Positions 27,711 to 37,761 of a DNA stretch of 64,000 bases are shown in pieces. The notes under the pieces are model-generated. The model saw nothing but the letters and a program-made list of their open reading frames with translations, was not told the DNA's origin and made no database searches. How positions within the stretch are numbered: the first letter of the stretch is position 1; every line of letters begins with the position of its first letter. The position numbers and the translations under genes were made by a program. This DNA comes from Pseudomonas silesiensis (GTDB lineage: Bacteria > Pseudomonadota > Gammaproteobacteria > Pseudomonadales > Pseudomonadaceae): the NCBI RefSeq assembly GCF_001661075.1, contig NZ_CP014870.1:5957703-6021702 (forward strand), written 5' to 3'.

Positions 27711-28661
27711 CTACCGCTTGACCACCACATCCTGCTCCAACAACAGTTCTTTCTCCCCTGCATCCAGCCGCACCAACGCCCCCATCGGCAACGTCAGGTT
27801 CGGATTGCAATGCCCGCTGCGCCACCCGGACAACACCGGTATCCGCAACGGCGCGAAGGTCTGCTTGAGCAAGCGCTCCAGCGCCGGGCCATCAACTCCC
27901 GCGATATCCCCCACCAGAACCCCGCGCAGCTTGTGCAGCGTGCCGGCCAGACGCAGATGGGTCAGTAGCCGGTCTATGCGATACAGCGGCTCGTTGATGT
28001 CCTCGATGAACAGGATGACGCCCTCGGCATCCATTTCATAAGGGGTGCCCATAGTCGCGGCGATGATCGACAGGTTGCCTCCCAGCAAACGCCCATGGGC
28101 GATGCCAGGCTCAATAGTGGTCAACGGATAAGCCACTGGATGCGTCAGCACACTACCCGCCTTCATCTGCCCCTTGAGCATATTGAAAAACGACGACTCG
28201 GTTGGCTTTTGCTTTTCGCTCAACAGATCCGCGTTGAGCATCGGCCCATGAAAGGTCACGAAGCCTGCATAACGGCTGATCGCCAGGTGCAGCGCGGTGA
28301 TGTCGCTGTAGCCGATGAACGGTTTGGCGTTGCAGCGCAACAGGTCGAAGTCGATGCGATCAAGCAATCGTGGCGTTCCGTAACCGCCACGAAGACAGAT
28401 GATCGCATCGACCTCGCTGTCGGCGAATGCGGCGTGCAGGTCAGTGAGCCGCACTTCGTCGCTACCGGCCAGGTAGCCGTCCCGCTCGTACACGCCGGGA
28501 TACACCCGCAACGAATAACCGCGAGCGCGCATCCAGGCGATGGCTTTTTCGGTGTCCAGCGTTGCGGGTCCGGCGGGTGCGATGACACCGATCAACCCCT
28601 GCGACGGCAAGGCCGGAACAGGCGCGTGAGGACAAAGCGTGTGGGTGGGTCTAACAGTCAT
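27711..28661 (-). CDS. ldcA: LD-carboxypeptidase (murein tetrapeptide carboxypeptidase), family S66
   Basis: AGGGAG upstream and the family's usual N-terminus select the ATG at 28661 (316 residues). The sequence has the N-terminal block GLIGVIAPAGPA, LRGGYGTPRLLDRID and the nucleophile motif IGYSDITALHL. Family members remove the terminal D-Ala from recycled muropeptide tetrapeptides in the cytoplasm. Near the C-terminus FIEDINEPLYRIDR and RGVLVGDI are further family blocks. Together with mpl (60614) it serves wall recycling. Confidence 0.88.
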   Translation of the reverse strand: MTVRPTHTLCPHAPVPALPSQGLIGVIAPAGPATLDTEKAIAWMRARGYSLRVYPGVYERDGYLAGSDEVRLTDLHAAFADSEVDAIICLRGGYGTPRLLDRIDFDLLRCNAKPFIGYSDITALHLAISRYAGFVTFHGPMLNADLLSEKQKPTESSFFNMLKGQMKAGSVLTHPVAYPLTTIEPGIAHGRLLGGNLSIIAATMGTPYEMDAEGVILFIEDINEPLYRIDRLLTHLRLAGTLHKLRGVLVGDIAGVDGPALERLLKQTFAPLRIPVLSGWRSGHCNPNLTLPMGALVRLDAGEKELLLEQDVVVKR

Positions 28662-28779
28662 CCATGAATCTCCCTGTGTGAAAGCGATAGGCACACAGTA
28701 GTCAGGAACGGGGACAAACAGAAGAGGGCCTGTTGCCCCGCAGGTTGCAGGAAAAAACTGTAATTGCTGTAGTCCGGGC

Positions 28780-28822
28780 AAAAAAACGCCCGCAAGATGG
28801 AAAATCCTTGCGGGCTCTTTTT
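28780..28822 (-). terminator. rho-independent terminator downstream of lipA (usable both ways)
   Basis: GCCCGCAAG / CTTGCGGGC stem with a ~10-base loop. On the minus strand it is followed by a run of T's just after lipA, and a T-rich run also follows on the plus strand. Confidence 0.85.
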
Positions 28823-28832
28823 CACATCCGGA

Positions 28833-29855
28833 TCAGGACGACATCAGCTCGGCCTTGACCAGCTTCGCCTGCTCATCGGCGTGGTACGAGGAACGTACCA
28901 GCGGGCCGGAGGCGACGTTCTTGAAGCCCATCTTGTAACCTTCCTCGGCGAACCAGGCGAAGGTGTCCGGGTGTACGAAACGCTGGACCGGCAAGTGGCT
29001 GCGGGACGGCTGCAGGTACTGGCCCAGGGTCAGCATGTCGATGTCGTGCTCGCGCATGCGTTTCATGACTTCGATGACTTCTTCGTCGGTTTCACCCAGG
29101 CCCAGCATCAGGCCGGACTTGGTCGGAATGTGCGGCATCATCTGCTTGAAGCGTTGCAGCAGGGTCAGCGACCACTGGTAATCCGATCCCGGACGCGCGG
29201 CCTTGTACAGGCGCGGCACGGTCTCCAGGTTGTGGTTGAACACATCCGGCGGCTCGGCGGCGGTGATTTCCAGTGCGACGTCCATGCGGCCACGGTAATC
29301 CGGGACCAGGGTTTCGAGCTGTACGTTTGGCGACAGCTTGCGGATCTCGCGGATGCAGTCGGCAAAGTGCTGGGCGCCGCCGTCACGCAGGTCGTCGCGG
29401 TCTACCGAAGTGATCACCACGTACTTGAGTTTCAGGTCGGCAATGGCAATGGCCAGGCTTTCCGGCTCGTTGACGTCCAGTGGTTTCGGACGACCATGGC
29501 CAACGTCGCAGAACGGGCAGCGACGGGTGCAGATGTCACCCATGATCATGAAGGTCGCGGTGCCGCCGGAGAAGCACTCGCCCAGGTTCGGGCAGGACGC
29601 TTCTTCGCATACGCTGTGCAGCTTGTGCTTGCGCAGCAGCGCCTTGATGCGATCGACTTCCGGCGAAACCGGGATGCGCACGCGAATCCAGTCGGGTTTC
29701 TTCGGCAATTCGGTGGTCGGAATGATCTTCACCGGGATACGTGCAACCTTCTCGGCGCCGCGCAGCTTGACGCCGGCTTCTACCTTGGCACGCGGGGCCG
29801 GACGCTCGGTAACATCCAGCGTCGGGATCATGGTTTGCACTGCATCAGTAGTCAT
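28833..29855 (-). CDS. lipA: lipoyl synthase
   Basis: The 340-residue radical-SAM enzyme has both iron-sulfur sites: auxiliary cluster [12 protein letters not shown] and the SAM cluster CTRRCPFC. It inserts two sulfurs into protein-bound octanoyl groups to make lipoate for the 2-oxoacid dehydrogenases. It follows lipB with one base between stop and start codons, so the octanoyl transfer and sulfur insertion steps are made together. The N-terminal ~50 residues are the variable extension seen in Pseudomonas. Confidence 0.96.
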   Translation of the reverse strand: MTTDAVQTMIPTLDVTERPAPRAKVEAGVKLRGAEKVARIPVKIIPTTELPKKPDWIRVRIPVSPEVDRIKALLRKHKLHSVCEEASCPNLGECFSGGTATFMIMGDICTRRCPFCDVGHGRPKPLDVNEPESLAIAIADLKLKYVVITSVDRDDLRDGGAQHFADCIREIRKLSPNVQLETLVPDYRGRMDVALEITAAEPPDVFNHNLETVPRLYKAARPGSDYQWSLTLLQRFKQMMPHIPTKSGLMLGLGETDEEVIEVMKRMREHDIDMLTLGQYLQPSRSHLPVQRFVHPDTFAWFAEEGYKMGFKNVASGPLVRSSYHADEQAKLVKAELMSS

Positions 29856-29856
29856 A

Positions 29857-30507
29857 TCAGTCGATTCCGCCCGTTAGGGTCGTCTGCTCAGCATAGTCGA
29901 GGTGTTTGACGAGCTGCGCGCGCAGCCGGGCACTTACCTCGGCAAATTCAATCGATCCTGCGTGATCGCTCAGCTGGGTCATCGCCAGCCCGGCGTAGCC
30001 GCAGGGATTAATCCGTCGAAACGGTTCCAGGTTCATATCCACGTTCAGGGCCAGGCCATGAAAGGAGCAACCATGGCGGATCCGCAGACCCAGAGAAGCG
30101 ATTTTCGCCCCGTCGACGTACACGCCCGGGGCATCCGGCTTGGCCGCGGCCGTGACGCCGTAGCTGGCCAGCAACTCGATCAGGCACTGCTCCATGCGGC
30201 TGACCAGGTCTCGCACGCCGAAACCCAGCTTGCGCACATCGAGCAACAGGTAAGCCACCAATTGGCCGGGGCCATGGTAAGTCACCTGACCACCGCGATC
30301 GACCTGCACCACCGGGATATCCCCCGGCACTAACAAGTGCTCGGCCTTGCCGGCCTGGCCCTGGGTGAACACCGGCAGGTGCTCGACCAGCCAGATCTCG
30401 TCGGCGGCGTCACTGCCGCGTTCGTTGGTAAAGCGTTGCATGGCATGCCAGACCGGCTCGTAAGCCATCTGGCCAAGCTCGCGAAAGCCCAGCGTGCCAG
30501 ACATCAC
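29857..30507 (-). CDS. lipB: octanoyltransferase
   Basis: The 216-residue protein has the LipB core: [49 protein letters not shown] (catalytic Lys) and a NPCGYAG block with the catalytic Cys. It moves octanoate from acyl-carrier protein to lipoyl domains. The start overlaps the DUF493 gene by four bases. Confidence 0.95.
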   Translation of the reverse strand: MMSGTLGFRELGQMAYEPVWHAMQRFTNERGSDAADEIWLVEHLPVFTQGQAGKAEHLLVPGDIPVVQVDRGGQVTYHGPGQLVAYLLLDVRKLGFGVRDLVSRMEQCLIELLASYGVTAAAKPDAPGVYVDGAKIASLGLRIRHGCSFHGLALNVDMNLEPFRRINPCGYAGLAMTQLSDHAGSIEFAEVSARLRAQLVKHLDYAEQTTLTGGID

Positions 30508-30779
30508 AGCACCATGTGCACGAAACCGGTGGCCCGCAACTCGCTGTTGATGTCGTACAGCTGTTCCTGACCGGTGGCGATGATGTGCAGCTGGATGGTC
30601 GTGTACTTACCGTTGGTGCTCTGGCGTTCGGCCAGGGTCTCGTGATCAACGGTGGCGTGCTTCTCAAGGATCGCAATGATCTTGTCCTTGAACCCCACAC
30701 CAGTGTCGCCGATCACCTTGATCGGGTAATCCGCGCAGGGGAATTCAATCTTTGGCGCCTTTACTTCGGTGTCTGTCAT
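30504..30779 (-). CDS. ybeD: DUF493 family protein YbeD
   Basis: The 91-residue protein carries the DUF493 core ([48 protein letters not shown]) with an ACT-like fold. It is conserved next to lipB in many proteobacteria; a regulatory role is suspected but not proven. It is translationally coupled to lipB. Confidence 0.9.
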   Translation of the reverse strand: MTDTEVKAPKIEFPCADYPIKVIGDTGVGFKDKIIAILEKHATVDHETLAERQSTNGKYTTIQLHIIATGQEQLYDINSELRATGFVHMVL

Positions 30780-30811
30780 GGCGTAACGGCCTCGTAAGCC
30801 GTGGCAACGGA

Positions 30812-30844
30812 CATGGCCCCGCTCCGGATCGGGGCGGGGCCATG
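30812..30844. terminator. GC-rich hairpin between dacC and ybeD
   Basis: CATGGCCCCGC / GCGGGGCCATG, 11-bp stem without a T-run. It lies between the dacC stop and the ybeD start (both minus strand) and could attenuate or protect the message rather than fully terminate it. Confidence 0.5.
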
Positions 30845-30859
30845 CAAGTCCACACTAAT

Positions 30860-32017
30860 TCAGTTGAACAAGCCGTAGAAGAATAGACGGATGCTATCCC
30901 ACATGCGGCGGAAGATACCACCCTCGTCAACCGCGTCGAGGGCGATCAGGTCGGCGCTGTGCACCACCTTCTCGTCCAGCTTCACTTCGACTTTACCGAT
31001 CACGTCGCCCTTGGCGATTGGCGCCATCAGTTGCGGGTTCATGGTCATGCTGGCGGCGAGCTTTTTCAGCTGGCCCTTCGGCAGGGTCAGGGTCAGGTCC
31101 TGGGCCAGGCCGGCCTTGACTTGATTGGTGGTGCCTTTCCAGACAGGTGCCTGAGCCAGCTCGGCGCCTTTCTGGTAGAAGGTCTGGGTTTCGAAGAAGC
31201 GGAAACCGTAGGTCAGCAGCTTCTGGGTTTCGGAGGCACGCGCCACGTCGCTGTTGGTGCCGAACACCACGGCGATCAGGCGCATGCCATCACGGACGGC
31301 CGAGGACACCATGCAATAGCCGGCTTCGTCGGTGTGGCCGGTTTTCAGGCCGTCGACGGTCTTGTCGCGCCACAGCAGCAGGTTGCGGTTAGGTTGCTTG
31401 ATCCCGTTCCAGAAGAACTCTTTCTGCGAGTAGATCGCATAGTGAGCCGGATCTTCGTGGATGATCGCGCGAGCCAGCACGGCCATGTCATGAGCCGACG
31501 AGTAATGCTCCGGGTTCGGCAGACCGGTCGGGTTCATGAAGTGGGAGTTGGTCAGGCCAAGATCGGCACCGGTTTTGTTCATCATGTCGGCGAACGCGTC
31601 TTCGCTGCCGGCGATGTGCTCGGCGAGCGCAACACTGGCGTCGTTACCCGACTGGATGATGATGCCGTGCAGCAGGTCGCTGACGGTGACTTGCGAGCCA
31701 ACCTTGATGAACATCCGCGAACCGCCGGTACGCCAGGCGTTTTCGCTGACGGTTACCGGATCGTTTTCGCCAATCTGGCCACGACGGATTTCCAGGGTCG
31801 CCAGGTACGCGGTCATCAGCTTGGTCAGGCTGGCCGGAGGCAGACGCTGGTCACCGTTGTTCTCCACCAGCACGTTGCCGCTGCTGGCATCCATGAGCAC
31901 GTAGGATTTGGCGGCCAGTTGTGGTGGCGACGGCATCATCTCGACCGCGAACGCGGCAGGCGAGAGGAGCAGCGGTACTAGCAGGCACAGTCGTTTGGCA
32001 AAGGTGGTGATGTTCAT
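30860..32017 (-). CDS. dacC: D-alanyl-D-alanine carboxypeptidase (PBP5/6 type)
   Basis: The 385-residue protein has a signal peptide (LCLLVPLLLSPAAFA) and the penicillin-binding triad SLTK (Ser63, Lys66), SGN and KTG (LKTGHTDEAG). A C-terminal PBP5 beta domain is followed by an amphipathic helix (RMWDSIRLFFYGLF) that anchors it to the inner membrane. It trims the fifth residue of peptidoglycan stems and so limits cross-linking. It is part of the wall-elongation cluster. Confidence 0.95.
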   Translation of the reverse strand: MNITTFAKRLCLLVPLLLSPAAFAVEMMPSPPQLAAKSYVLMDASSGNVLVENNGDQRLPPASLTKLMTAYLATLEIRRGQIGENDPVTVSENAWRTGGSRMFIKVGSQVTVSDLLHGIIIQSGNDASVALAEHIAGSEDAFADMMNKTGADLGLTNSHFMNPTGLPNPEHYSSAHDMAVLARAIIHEDPAHYAIYSQKEFFWNGIKQPNRNLLLWRDKTVDGLKTGHTDEAGYCMVSSAVRDGMRLIAVVFGTNSDVARASETQKLLTYGFRFFETQTFYQKGAELAQAPVWKGTTNQVKAGLAQDLTLTLPKGQLKKLAASMTMNPQLMAPIAKGDVIGKVEVKLDEKVVHSADLIALDAVDEGGIFRRMWDSIRLFFYGLFN

Positions 32018-32199
32018 CCGTCTCTCGAAATCGCTAATGGAAACTGCCCAAGGGCAAAACTAATCAGATGACCTTCTAACGGGCCATCGCGTGTTCAGTT
32101 GTTCACTCAGAACCCTTGCCGGGCTTTTGTTCTAAAACGAGCCAACAACCAGGTTCACCCCCCAAGACCGCAAGCGAACCCTCAATCAAGTACTACGTA

Positions 32200-33216
32200 T
32201 TACTCGGCGGTGACCAGGCTCGGCGAACCGAGATTGGCCAGGCGCACGCTGTTCTGCACTTGCTGGATTTCACCCGGCGAGCCGATCGGCCCCAGGCGAA
32301 CCCGATGCAGCGTCTGTTGATTGCGCACGATCGAGCTGATGAACACCGGAGCGCTCACCATCCCGCTGAGCTTCGATCTCAGGAGTTCTGCAGCGTCCGG
32401 GTTGGCGAACGCGCCCACCTGCAGATACTGGCCAGAGGCTTGTGCAGAAGCGTTTTTTTTTGCATCGATCGGCACAGGAACGACCGCCGCGGCGTGTTGC
32501 TGCGGCGGTGGCGTCCATTGTTCAACGGTGCCGGCCGAAGCCGTGATCACCGGGGCGTTATTTTGCGCGATTTTCGGCTCGTTAAGCATCAACGGTGCCG
32601 GACGCCCTTTGGCGGCCCACCATTGCTGCGGATCGATGCCTTCGACCTTGACCCGCGCCGTACCGGATTCGGCATAACCGAGCTTCTTGGCGGCGGCATA
32701 TGACAAGTCGATGATCCGGTCAGAGTAGAACGGCCCACGGTCGTTGACCCGCAAGACGACGGTCTTGTTGTTGTCCAGGTTGGTCACCCGAACGTAACTG
32801 GGCAGCGGCAAGGTCTTGTGCGCGGCACTCATGCCGTACAGGTCATAGACCTCGCCATTGGCGGTGTTCTGGCCGTGAAATTTGGTGCCGTACCAGGACG
32901 CCGTGCCCGACGCGACGTAGGACCTGGATTCTTGCTGCGGGAAATAAGTCTTGCCCAGCACGGTATACGGGTTGGCTTTATAAGGACCCGTGTGCAGGGT
33001 CGGTGTCGCATCAGGGATGCGCGATACGTCGACGTCCCACCAAGGCGCACCGTCTTTGTGCGCGCGGTTGATGTCCAGGCCTGGCGTTGCACGCACGACG
33101 GCCGGAGAAGACTTTGTTGGCGTCGGCGAGCGGCTGGTCGAACAACTGGCGACCAGCACCGTCAACGCGGCGAATGCCATCAGCTTCAGGGGTTTATTCA
33201 TAGGCAATGCCCGCAT
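32200..33216 (-). CDS. rlpA: septal ring lytic transglycosylase RlpA, lipoprotein
   Basis: A lipobox (VLVASC) follows the leader. The double-psi beta-barrel has ASGTASWYGTKFHGQNTANGE, the catalytic acids and LRVNDRGPFYSDRIIDLSYAAA. The C-terminal SPOR domain (YLQVGAFANPDAAELLRSKLS) targets denuded glycan at the division site. In P. aeruginosa RlpA is a transglycosylase specific for stem-free glycan. The ATG at 33216 overlaps the mltB stop (TAATG); an ATG at 33201 is a second possible start. Confidence 0.93.
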   Translation of the reverse strand: MRALPMNKPLKLMAFAALTVLVASCSTSRSPTPTKSSPAVVRATPGLDINRAHKDGAPWWDVDVSRIPDATPTLHTGPYKANPYTVLGKTYFPQQESRSYVASGTASWYGTKFHGQNTANGEVYDLYGMSAAHKTLPLPSYVRVTNLDNNKTVVLRVNDRGPFYSDRIIDLSYAAAKKLGYAESGTARVKVEGIDPQQWWAAKGRPAPLMLNEPKIAQNNAPVITASAGTVEQWTPPPQQHAAAVVPVPIDAKKNASAQASGQYLQVGAFANPDAAELLRSKLSGMVSAPVFISSIVRNQQTLHRVRLGPIGSPGEIQQVQNSVRLANLGSPSLVTAE

Positions 33217-34226
33217 TACTTGACGCCCCGTGCTTGGACCAGCTGTTCAGACAGTTGATGTACGGCCATGGCGTACATCACGCTGCGGTTATAACGCGTG
33301 ATCGCGTAAAAATTCGTCAGGCCCATCCAGTATTCAGGACCCTTGTCACCTTCCAGGCGGAATGCCGTGACCGGCATATCATCGCGCAGCGCATCATGAC
33401 TTGACCACCCCAGCGCTCGCAACTCCCCCACGGTTTTAGTCGGTTCGATACCGGTGGTCAAACCCAGATCCACCTGATCGCCACGCACATCGGCGCGGCT
33501 GACCACGGGTTCACCGCCTACCCAGCCATGACGTTTGAAGTAACTGGCGACGCTGCCGATGGCATCGTCCGGGTTGTTCCAGATATTGATGTGGCCATCA
33601 CCGTCGAAGTCCACCGCATAGGCGCGAAAGCTGCTCGGCATGAACTGCGGCAGCCCCATCGCCCCGGCGTAGGAACCCTTGAGGGTCAATGGATCGACCT
33701 GCTCTTCACGGGCCAGCAGCAGGAACTCGCGCAATTCCTTGCGGAAAAATTCGGCTCGGGGAGGATAGTCGAAACCCAGGGTCGACAAGGCATCGACGAC
33801 CCGGAAATTTCCGGTATTGCGTCCGAAAAAGGTTTCAACGCCAATGATTGACACAATCACTTGCGCCGGCACGCCGTATTCCTGTTCCGCGCGAGCCAAT
33901 ATCGCCTCGTGCTGACGCCAGAAGTCCACACCACGGGCGATGCGCGCATCGGTGATGAACATCGGGCGGTACTCGCTCCACTGCTTGACCCGCTCGGCGG
34001 GTTTCGAGATCGCGTCGAGGATCGACTGCTTGCGCTCGGCTTCGCGGAACACGCCCATCAGCTGTTCACCGGCAAAACCGTAGTCGCGGGTCATTTCACC
34101 GACGAATTCGGCCACTTGGGGTGAGCCTTCGTAATCGCCGGCCAACGCGTCCTGCGCTGTGCCAAGGATGCTTACCAGGCCGACCCATGGCGCGTATCGA
34201 GTCGCCCAGCCACGCATTACTTGCAT
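33216..34226 (-). CDS. mltB: membrane-bound lytic murein transglycosylase B
   Basis: GGTGAAG before the ATG at 34226 favours this start over 34262. SLT motifs: VSIIGVETFFGRNTGNF with the catalytic Glu, GSYAGAMGLPQFMPSSF and VDFDGDGHINIWNNPDDAIGS. An N-terminal hydrophobic leader is present but no lipobox is evident, so it may be a periplasmic (SltB1-like) form. It is the usual neighbour of rlpA and rodA in Pseudomonas and cuts glycan strands during growth. Confidence 0.92.
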   Translation of the reverse strand: MQVMRGWATRYAPWVGLVSILGTAQDALAGDYEGSPQVAEFVGEMTRDYGFAGEQLMGVFREAERKQSILDAISKPAERVKQWSEYRPMFITDARIARGVDFWRQHEAILARAEQEYGVPAQVIVSIIGVETFFGRNTGNFRVVDALSTLGFDYPPRAEFFRKELREFLLLAREEQVDPLTLKGSYAGAMGLPQFMPSSFRAYAVDFDGDGHINIWNNPDDAIGSVASYFKRHGWVGGEPVVSRADVRGDQVDLGLTTGIEPTKTVGELRALGWSSHDALRDDMPVTAFRLEGDKGPEYWMGLTNFYAITRYNRSVMYAMAVHQLSEQLVQARGVK

Positions 34227-34243
34227 TGAAATCTTCACCTTAT

Positions 34244-35389
34244 TCAAACTTGTGCGATCCACTTACGATGGGTATGGATCGACATCAAAACCCCAAACGC
34301 TGACAGCAGCGTCACCAGCGAAGTTCCTCCGTAGCTAATGAACGGCAACGGCACCCCCACGACCGGCAACAGGCCACTGACCATACCGATGTTGACGAAA
34401 ACGTAAACAAAAAACGTCATGGTCAGGCTGCCCGCGAGCAATTTGCCGAACAATGTCTGGGCCTGGGCGGTAATGACCAGCCCGCGACCGATCAACAACA
34501 GGTAGATCAGCAGCAGTGCGCAGATGCCCACCAGGCCGAACTCTTCACCCATGACGGCAATAATGAAGTCGGTGTGGCTTTCCGGCAGGAAATCCAGGTG
34601 CGACTGGGTGCCTAGCAGCCAGCCCTTGCCGAACACGCCGCCGGAACCGATGGCGGCCTTGGACTGGATGATGTTCCAGCCGGTGCCCAGGGGATCGCTC
34701 TCCGGGTCGAGAAACGTCAGCACTCGCTGCTTCTGGTAATCGTGCATGACGAAGTACCACATGGCGATCGACACCGGCACGGCGGCGGCGAGCACGCTGA
34801 GGATCCAGCGCCAGCGCAGGCCGCCCATGAACAACACGAAAGCACCACCCGCCAGGATCAGCAACGAAGTGCCGAGGTCGGGCTGACGCACGATCAGGAT
34901 GAAGGGCAAGCCGATCAGAAACAAACTGACGCCCACGTGTTTGAGCTGGGGCGGCAAGGTGCGCTTGGACAGGTACCAGGCGATGGTCGCCGGCATCAGG
35001 ATCTTCATGAACTCCGAAGGCTGGAAGCGGATCACCCCGGGAATATTGATCCAGCGCGTGGCGCCCATGGCGTTGTGGCCCATCACGTCCACCACCACCA
35101 GCAACAGCACGCCGATCACATAACCGACCGGCACCCAACGGGCCATGAAGCGCGGCTCGAACTGGGCAATGACGACCATCGACACCAGGCCGATACCAAA
35201 CGAAGTGGCTTGCTTGGCCAGCAGGTCCCAGCTCTTGCCGCTGGCCGAATACAGCACGAACAGGCTGCCGGCGGCGAGGGTCAGCAACAGGATCAGCAGC
35301 GGGCCGTCGATGTGCATGCGTTGCAACAGCGTCGCTCGACGACGCATCACATCCTCGCTGGAGAGAATGCGATCGAAATTACTGTTCAC
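34244..35389 (-). CDS. rodA: rod-shape SEDS glycosyltransferase RodA
   Basis: The polytopic protein has SEDS motifs: GPLLILLLTLAAGSLFVLYSASG, GATRWINIPGVIRFQPSEFMK, RQPDLGTSLL, AIGSGGVFGKGWL, LPESHTDFIIAVMGEEFG and VGVPLPFISYGGTS. It polymerises lipid II into glycan during elongation with PBP2. The GTG at 35389 overlaps the mrdA end by 11 bases; the ATG at 35347 (MRRRATLLQ) is the alternative start. Confidence 0.95.
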   Translation of the reverse strand: MNSNFDRILSSEDVMRRRATLLQRMHIDGPLLILLLTLAAGSLFVLYSASGKSWDLLAKQATSFGIGLVSMVVIAQFEPRFMARWVPVGYVIGVLLLVVVDVMGHNAMGATRWINIPGVIRFQPSEFMKILMPATIAWYLSKRTLPPQLKHVGVSLFLIGLPFILIVRQPDLGTSLLILAGGAFVLFMGGLRWRWILSVLAAAVPVSIAMWYFVMHDYQKQRVLTFLDPESDPLGTGWNIIQSKAAIGSGGVFGKGWLLGTQSHLDFLPESHTDFIIAVMGEEFGLVGICALLLIYLLLIGRGLVITAQAQTLFGKLLAGSLTMTFFVYVFVNIGMVSGLLPVVGVPLPFISYGGTSLVTLLSAFGVLMSIHTHRKWIAQV

Positions 35390-37274
35390 GGGCCGTAGCC
35401 TCCGCGCTGATTGGGCTGGCGTATTCGGCTTTCAACCGACCGTTCTGGTCCAGGAGCCAGGCGTCCATGATTTGACGCACCACGGGTGCAGCAACGCCGG
35501 AACCGGACTCGCCGTTCTCGACCATCACCGACACCACGATCTTCGGGTTGTCGGCCGGTGCGAAACCAACGAACAAGGCGTGGTCACGATGGCGTTCCTG
35601 GACCTTGGAACGGTCGTATTTTTCGCCCTGCTTGATCGCGACCACCTGGGCCGTACCACTTTTACCCGCGATGCGGTATTGCGCACCGATCGCCGCTTTG
35701 CGCGCGGTACCCCGGGCGCCGTGCATGACCTGCTGCATGCCATGATTGACCTTGGCCCAGTCGGACGGATCGCGCAGGATGATGTCCGGCATCGGGTTCT
35801 CGTCCTTGGGCCGCTCGCCCTCGACGGTCTTGGCCAGATGCGGCCGGTTCCAGACACCCTTGTTGGCCACCAGCGCAGTGGCCTGGGCGAGTTGCAGCGG
35901 GGTCGACTGCATGTAGCCCTGGCCGATCCCCAAAATCAGGGTTTCACCCGGGAACCAGGCCTGACGGCGGGTCGCGCGCTTCCATTCCCGAGTCGGCATC
36001 AGCCCCGCCGACTCTTCGAACATGTCCAGCGAGACCTTCTGGCCAATGCCGAACTTGCCCATGTACGCCGACAGCCGATCGATCCCCAGTTTGTGGGCCA
36101 GGTCGTAGAAGTAGGTGTCGTTGGAACGCATGATTGCCGTGTCCAGATCGACGAAGCCATCACCGGAACGGTTCCAGTTACGGTATTTGTGATCGTAGTT
36201 GGGCAACTGGTAAAAGCCGGGGTCATACACCCGACTCGAGGCGGTCACGACGCCGGCATCCAGGCCGGCAATCGCCACAGCAGGCTTGATGGTCGAACCC
36301 GGCGGGTACAAGCCACGCAGGACCCGGTTGAACAGCGGCCGGTCGATGGAATCACGCAGCTCGGCATAAGCCTTGAAGCTGATGCCGGTGACGAACAGGT
36401 TCGGGTCGAAACTCGGCGCACTGACCATCGCCAGGACTTCACCGGTTTTCGGGTCCAGCGCCACCACCGCGCCGCGACGACCGCCCAGTGCTGCTTCGGC
36501 CGCTTCCTGCAATTTGATGTCCAGGCTCAGCACGATGTCCTTGCCGGGAATCGGATCGGTGCGCTTGAGCACGCGTAATACGCGCCCCCGGGCGTTGGTC
36601 TCGACCTCTTCGTAACCCACCTGACCGTGCAATTCAGGCTCATAGAACCGCTCGATGCCGGTCTTGCCGATGTGGTGGGTGCCGCTGTAGTTGACCGGAT
36701 CGAGGGATTTCAACTCCTTCTCGTTGATCCGCCCCATGTAACCCACGGAATGCGCAAAATGCGGGCCCTGCGGGTAGTGGCGAACCAACTGCGCGACCAC
36801 TTCCACCCCGGGCAGGCGGAACTGATTGACCGCTATGCGGGCGATCTGTTCTTCGGTCAGCTCGAACAGGATCGGCACCGGCTCGAACGGCCGGCGCCCC
36901 TGTCGCATGCGTTTCTCGAAGATCACCCGGTCCTCGGGCGTCAGCCCCAGCACCTCGACGATCACATCGAGCACTTGCTGCCAGTCGCCGGAGCGCTCGC
37001 GGGTCATGCTCAGGCTGAAGCTTGGCCGGTTATCGGCCACCACCACGCCGTTACGGTCGAAGATCAGCCCACGAGTCGGCGGAATCGGCTGCACATGGAC
37101 GCGGTTGTTTTCCGACAGGGTCGAGTGGTACTCGTACTGGATCACCTGGAGGAAATACAGCCGCGCGATCAACACACAGATCAGCGCCACCACCGCAATT
37201 GCCCCGAACACGACGCGGCCACGCACCAGACGGGCGTCTTTTTCGTGGTCCTTGAGGCGGATCGGCTGGGGCAT
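35379..37274 (-). CDS. mrdA: penicillin-binding protein 2, elongation transpeptidase
   Basis: MPQPIRLKDHEKDARLVRGR at 37274 is the conserved start (631 residues). One membrane anchor (VVFGAIAVVALICVLIARLYFL) is followed by the PBP dimerisation domain and the transpeptidase motifs STIK (Ser327), SND and KSGT (AGKSGTAQV). It cross-links side-wall peptidoglycan as partner of RodA. Confidence 0.96.
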   Translation of the reverse strand: MPQPIRLKDHEKDARLVRGRVVFGAIAVVALICVLIARLYFLQVIQYEYHSTLSENNRVHVQPIPPTRGLIFDRNGVVVADNRPSFSLSMTRERSGDWQQVLDVIVEVLGLTPEDRVIFEKRMRQGRRPFEPVPILFELTEEQIARIAVNQFRLPGVEVVAQLVRHYPQGPHFAHSVGYMGRINEKELKSLDPVNYSGTHHIGKTGIERFYEPELHGQVGYEEVETNARGRVLRVLKRTDPIPGKDIVLSLDIKLQEAAEAALGGRRGAVVALDPKTGEVLAMVSAPSFDPNLFVTGISFKAYAELRDSIDRPLFNRVLRGLYPPGSTIKPAVAIAGLDAGVVTASSRVYDPGFYQLPNYDHKYRNWNRSGDGFVDLDTAIMRSNDTYFYDLAHKLGIDRLSAYMGKFGIGQKVSLDMFEESAGLMPTREWKRATRRQAWFPGETLILGIGQGYMQSTPLQLAQATALVANKGVWNRPHLAKTVEGERPKDENPMPDIILRDPSDWAKVNHGMQQVMHGARGTARKAAIGAQYRIAGKSGTAQVVAIKQGEKYDRSKVQERHRDHALFVGFAPADNPKIVVSVMVENGESGSGVAAPVVRQIMDAWLLDQNGRLKAEYASPISAEATAREQ

Positions 37275-37284
37275 GAGGGCAGAA

Positions 37285-37752
37285 CTACTTGTGGTAAGGG
37301 TGGCCGGACAAGACTGTCCAGGCACGATACAGCTGTTCGCCGATCAGAATGCGCACCAGCGGGTGCGGCAACGTCAACGGCGAGAGCGACCAGCGCTGAT
37401 CGGCCCGGGCACAGACTTCCGGCGCCAGCCCTTCGGGGCCGCCGACCATGAAATTCACCGTGCGCGAGTCCAGCCGCCAGCGATCGAGTTCGACCGCCAG
37501 TTGCTCGGTGCTCCAGGGCTTGCCGTGGACTTCGAGGGTGACAATCCGCTCGTTCGGCCCGACCTTGGCCAGCATGGCTTCGCCTTCCTGACGGATGAAG
37601 CGCGCCACGTCGGCGTTCTTGCCACGGGTGTTGAGCGGTATTTCCACCAGTTCCAGCGCCAGCTCGGACGGAAGACGCTTGGCATATTCATGCCAGCCTT
37701 CTTCCACCCACTTGGGCATGCGTGAACCGACGGCGATCAGTCGCAGTCGCAC
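37285..37752 (-). CDS. rlmH: 23S rRNA pseudouridine-1915 N3-methyltransferase
   Basis: The 155-residue SPOUT methyltransferase has [19 protein letters not shown] at the start and the knot region [13 protein letters not shown]...[25 protein letters not shown]. It methylates a pseudouridine in helix 69 of 23S rRNA. It lies 10 bases from the neighbouring genes on both sides. Confidence 0.95.
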   Translation of the reverse strand: MRLRLIAVGSRMPKWVEEGWHEYAKRLPSELALELVEIPLNTRGKNADVARFIRQEGEAMLAKVGPNERIVTLEVHGKPWSTEQLAVELDRWRLDSRTVNFMVGGPEGLAPEVCARADQRWSLSPLTLPHPLVRILIGEQLYRAWTVLSGHPYHK

Positions 37753-37761
37753 AGCGGTCCC

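Noticed and set aside
28797..29909. 370-residue plus-strand frame
   Set aside because: Lies opposite lipA, whose motifs are certain; His/Gln/Val-rich shadow composition.
35145..36578. 477-residue plus-strand frame
   Set aside because: Opposite rodA/mrdA; no independent protein signature.
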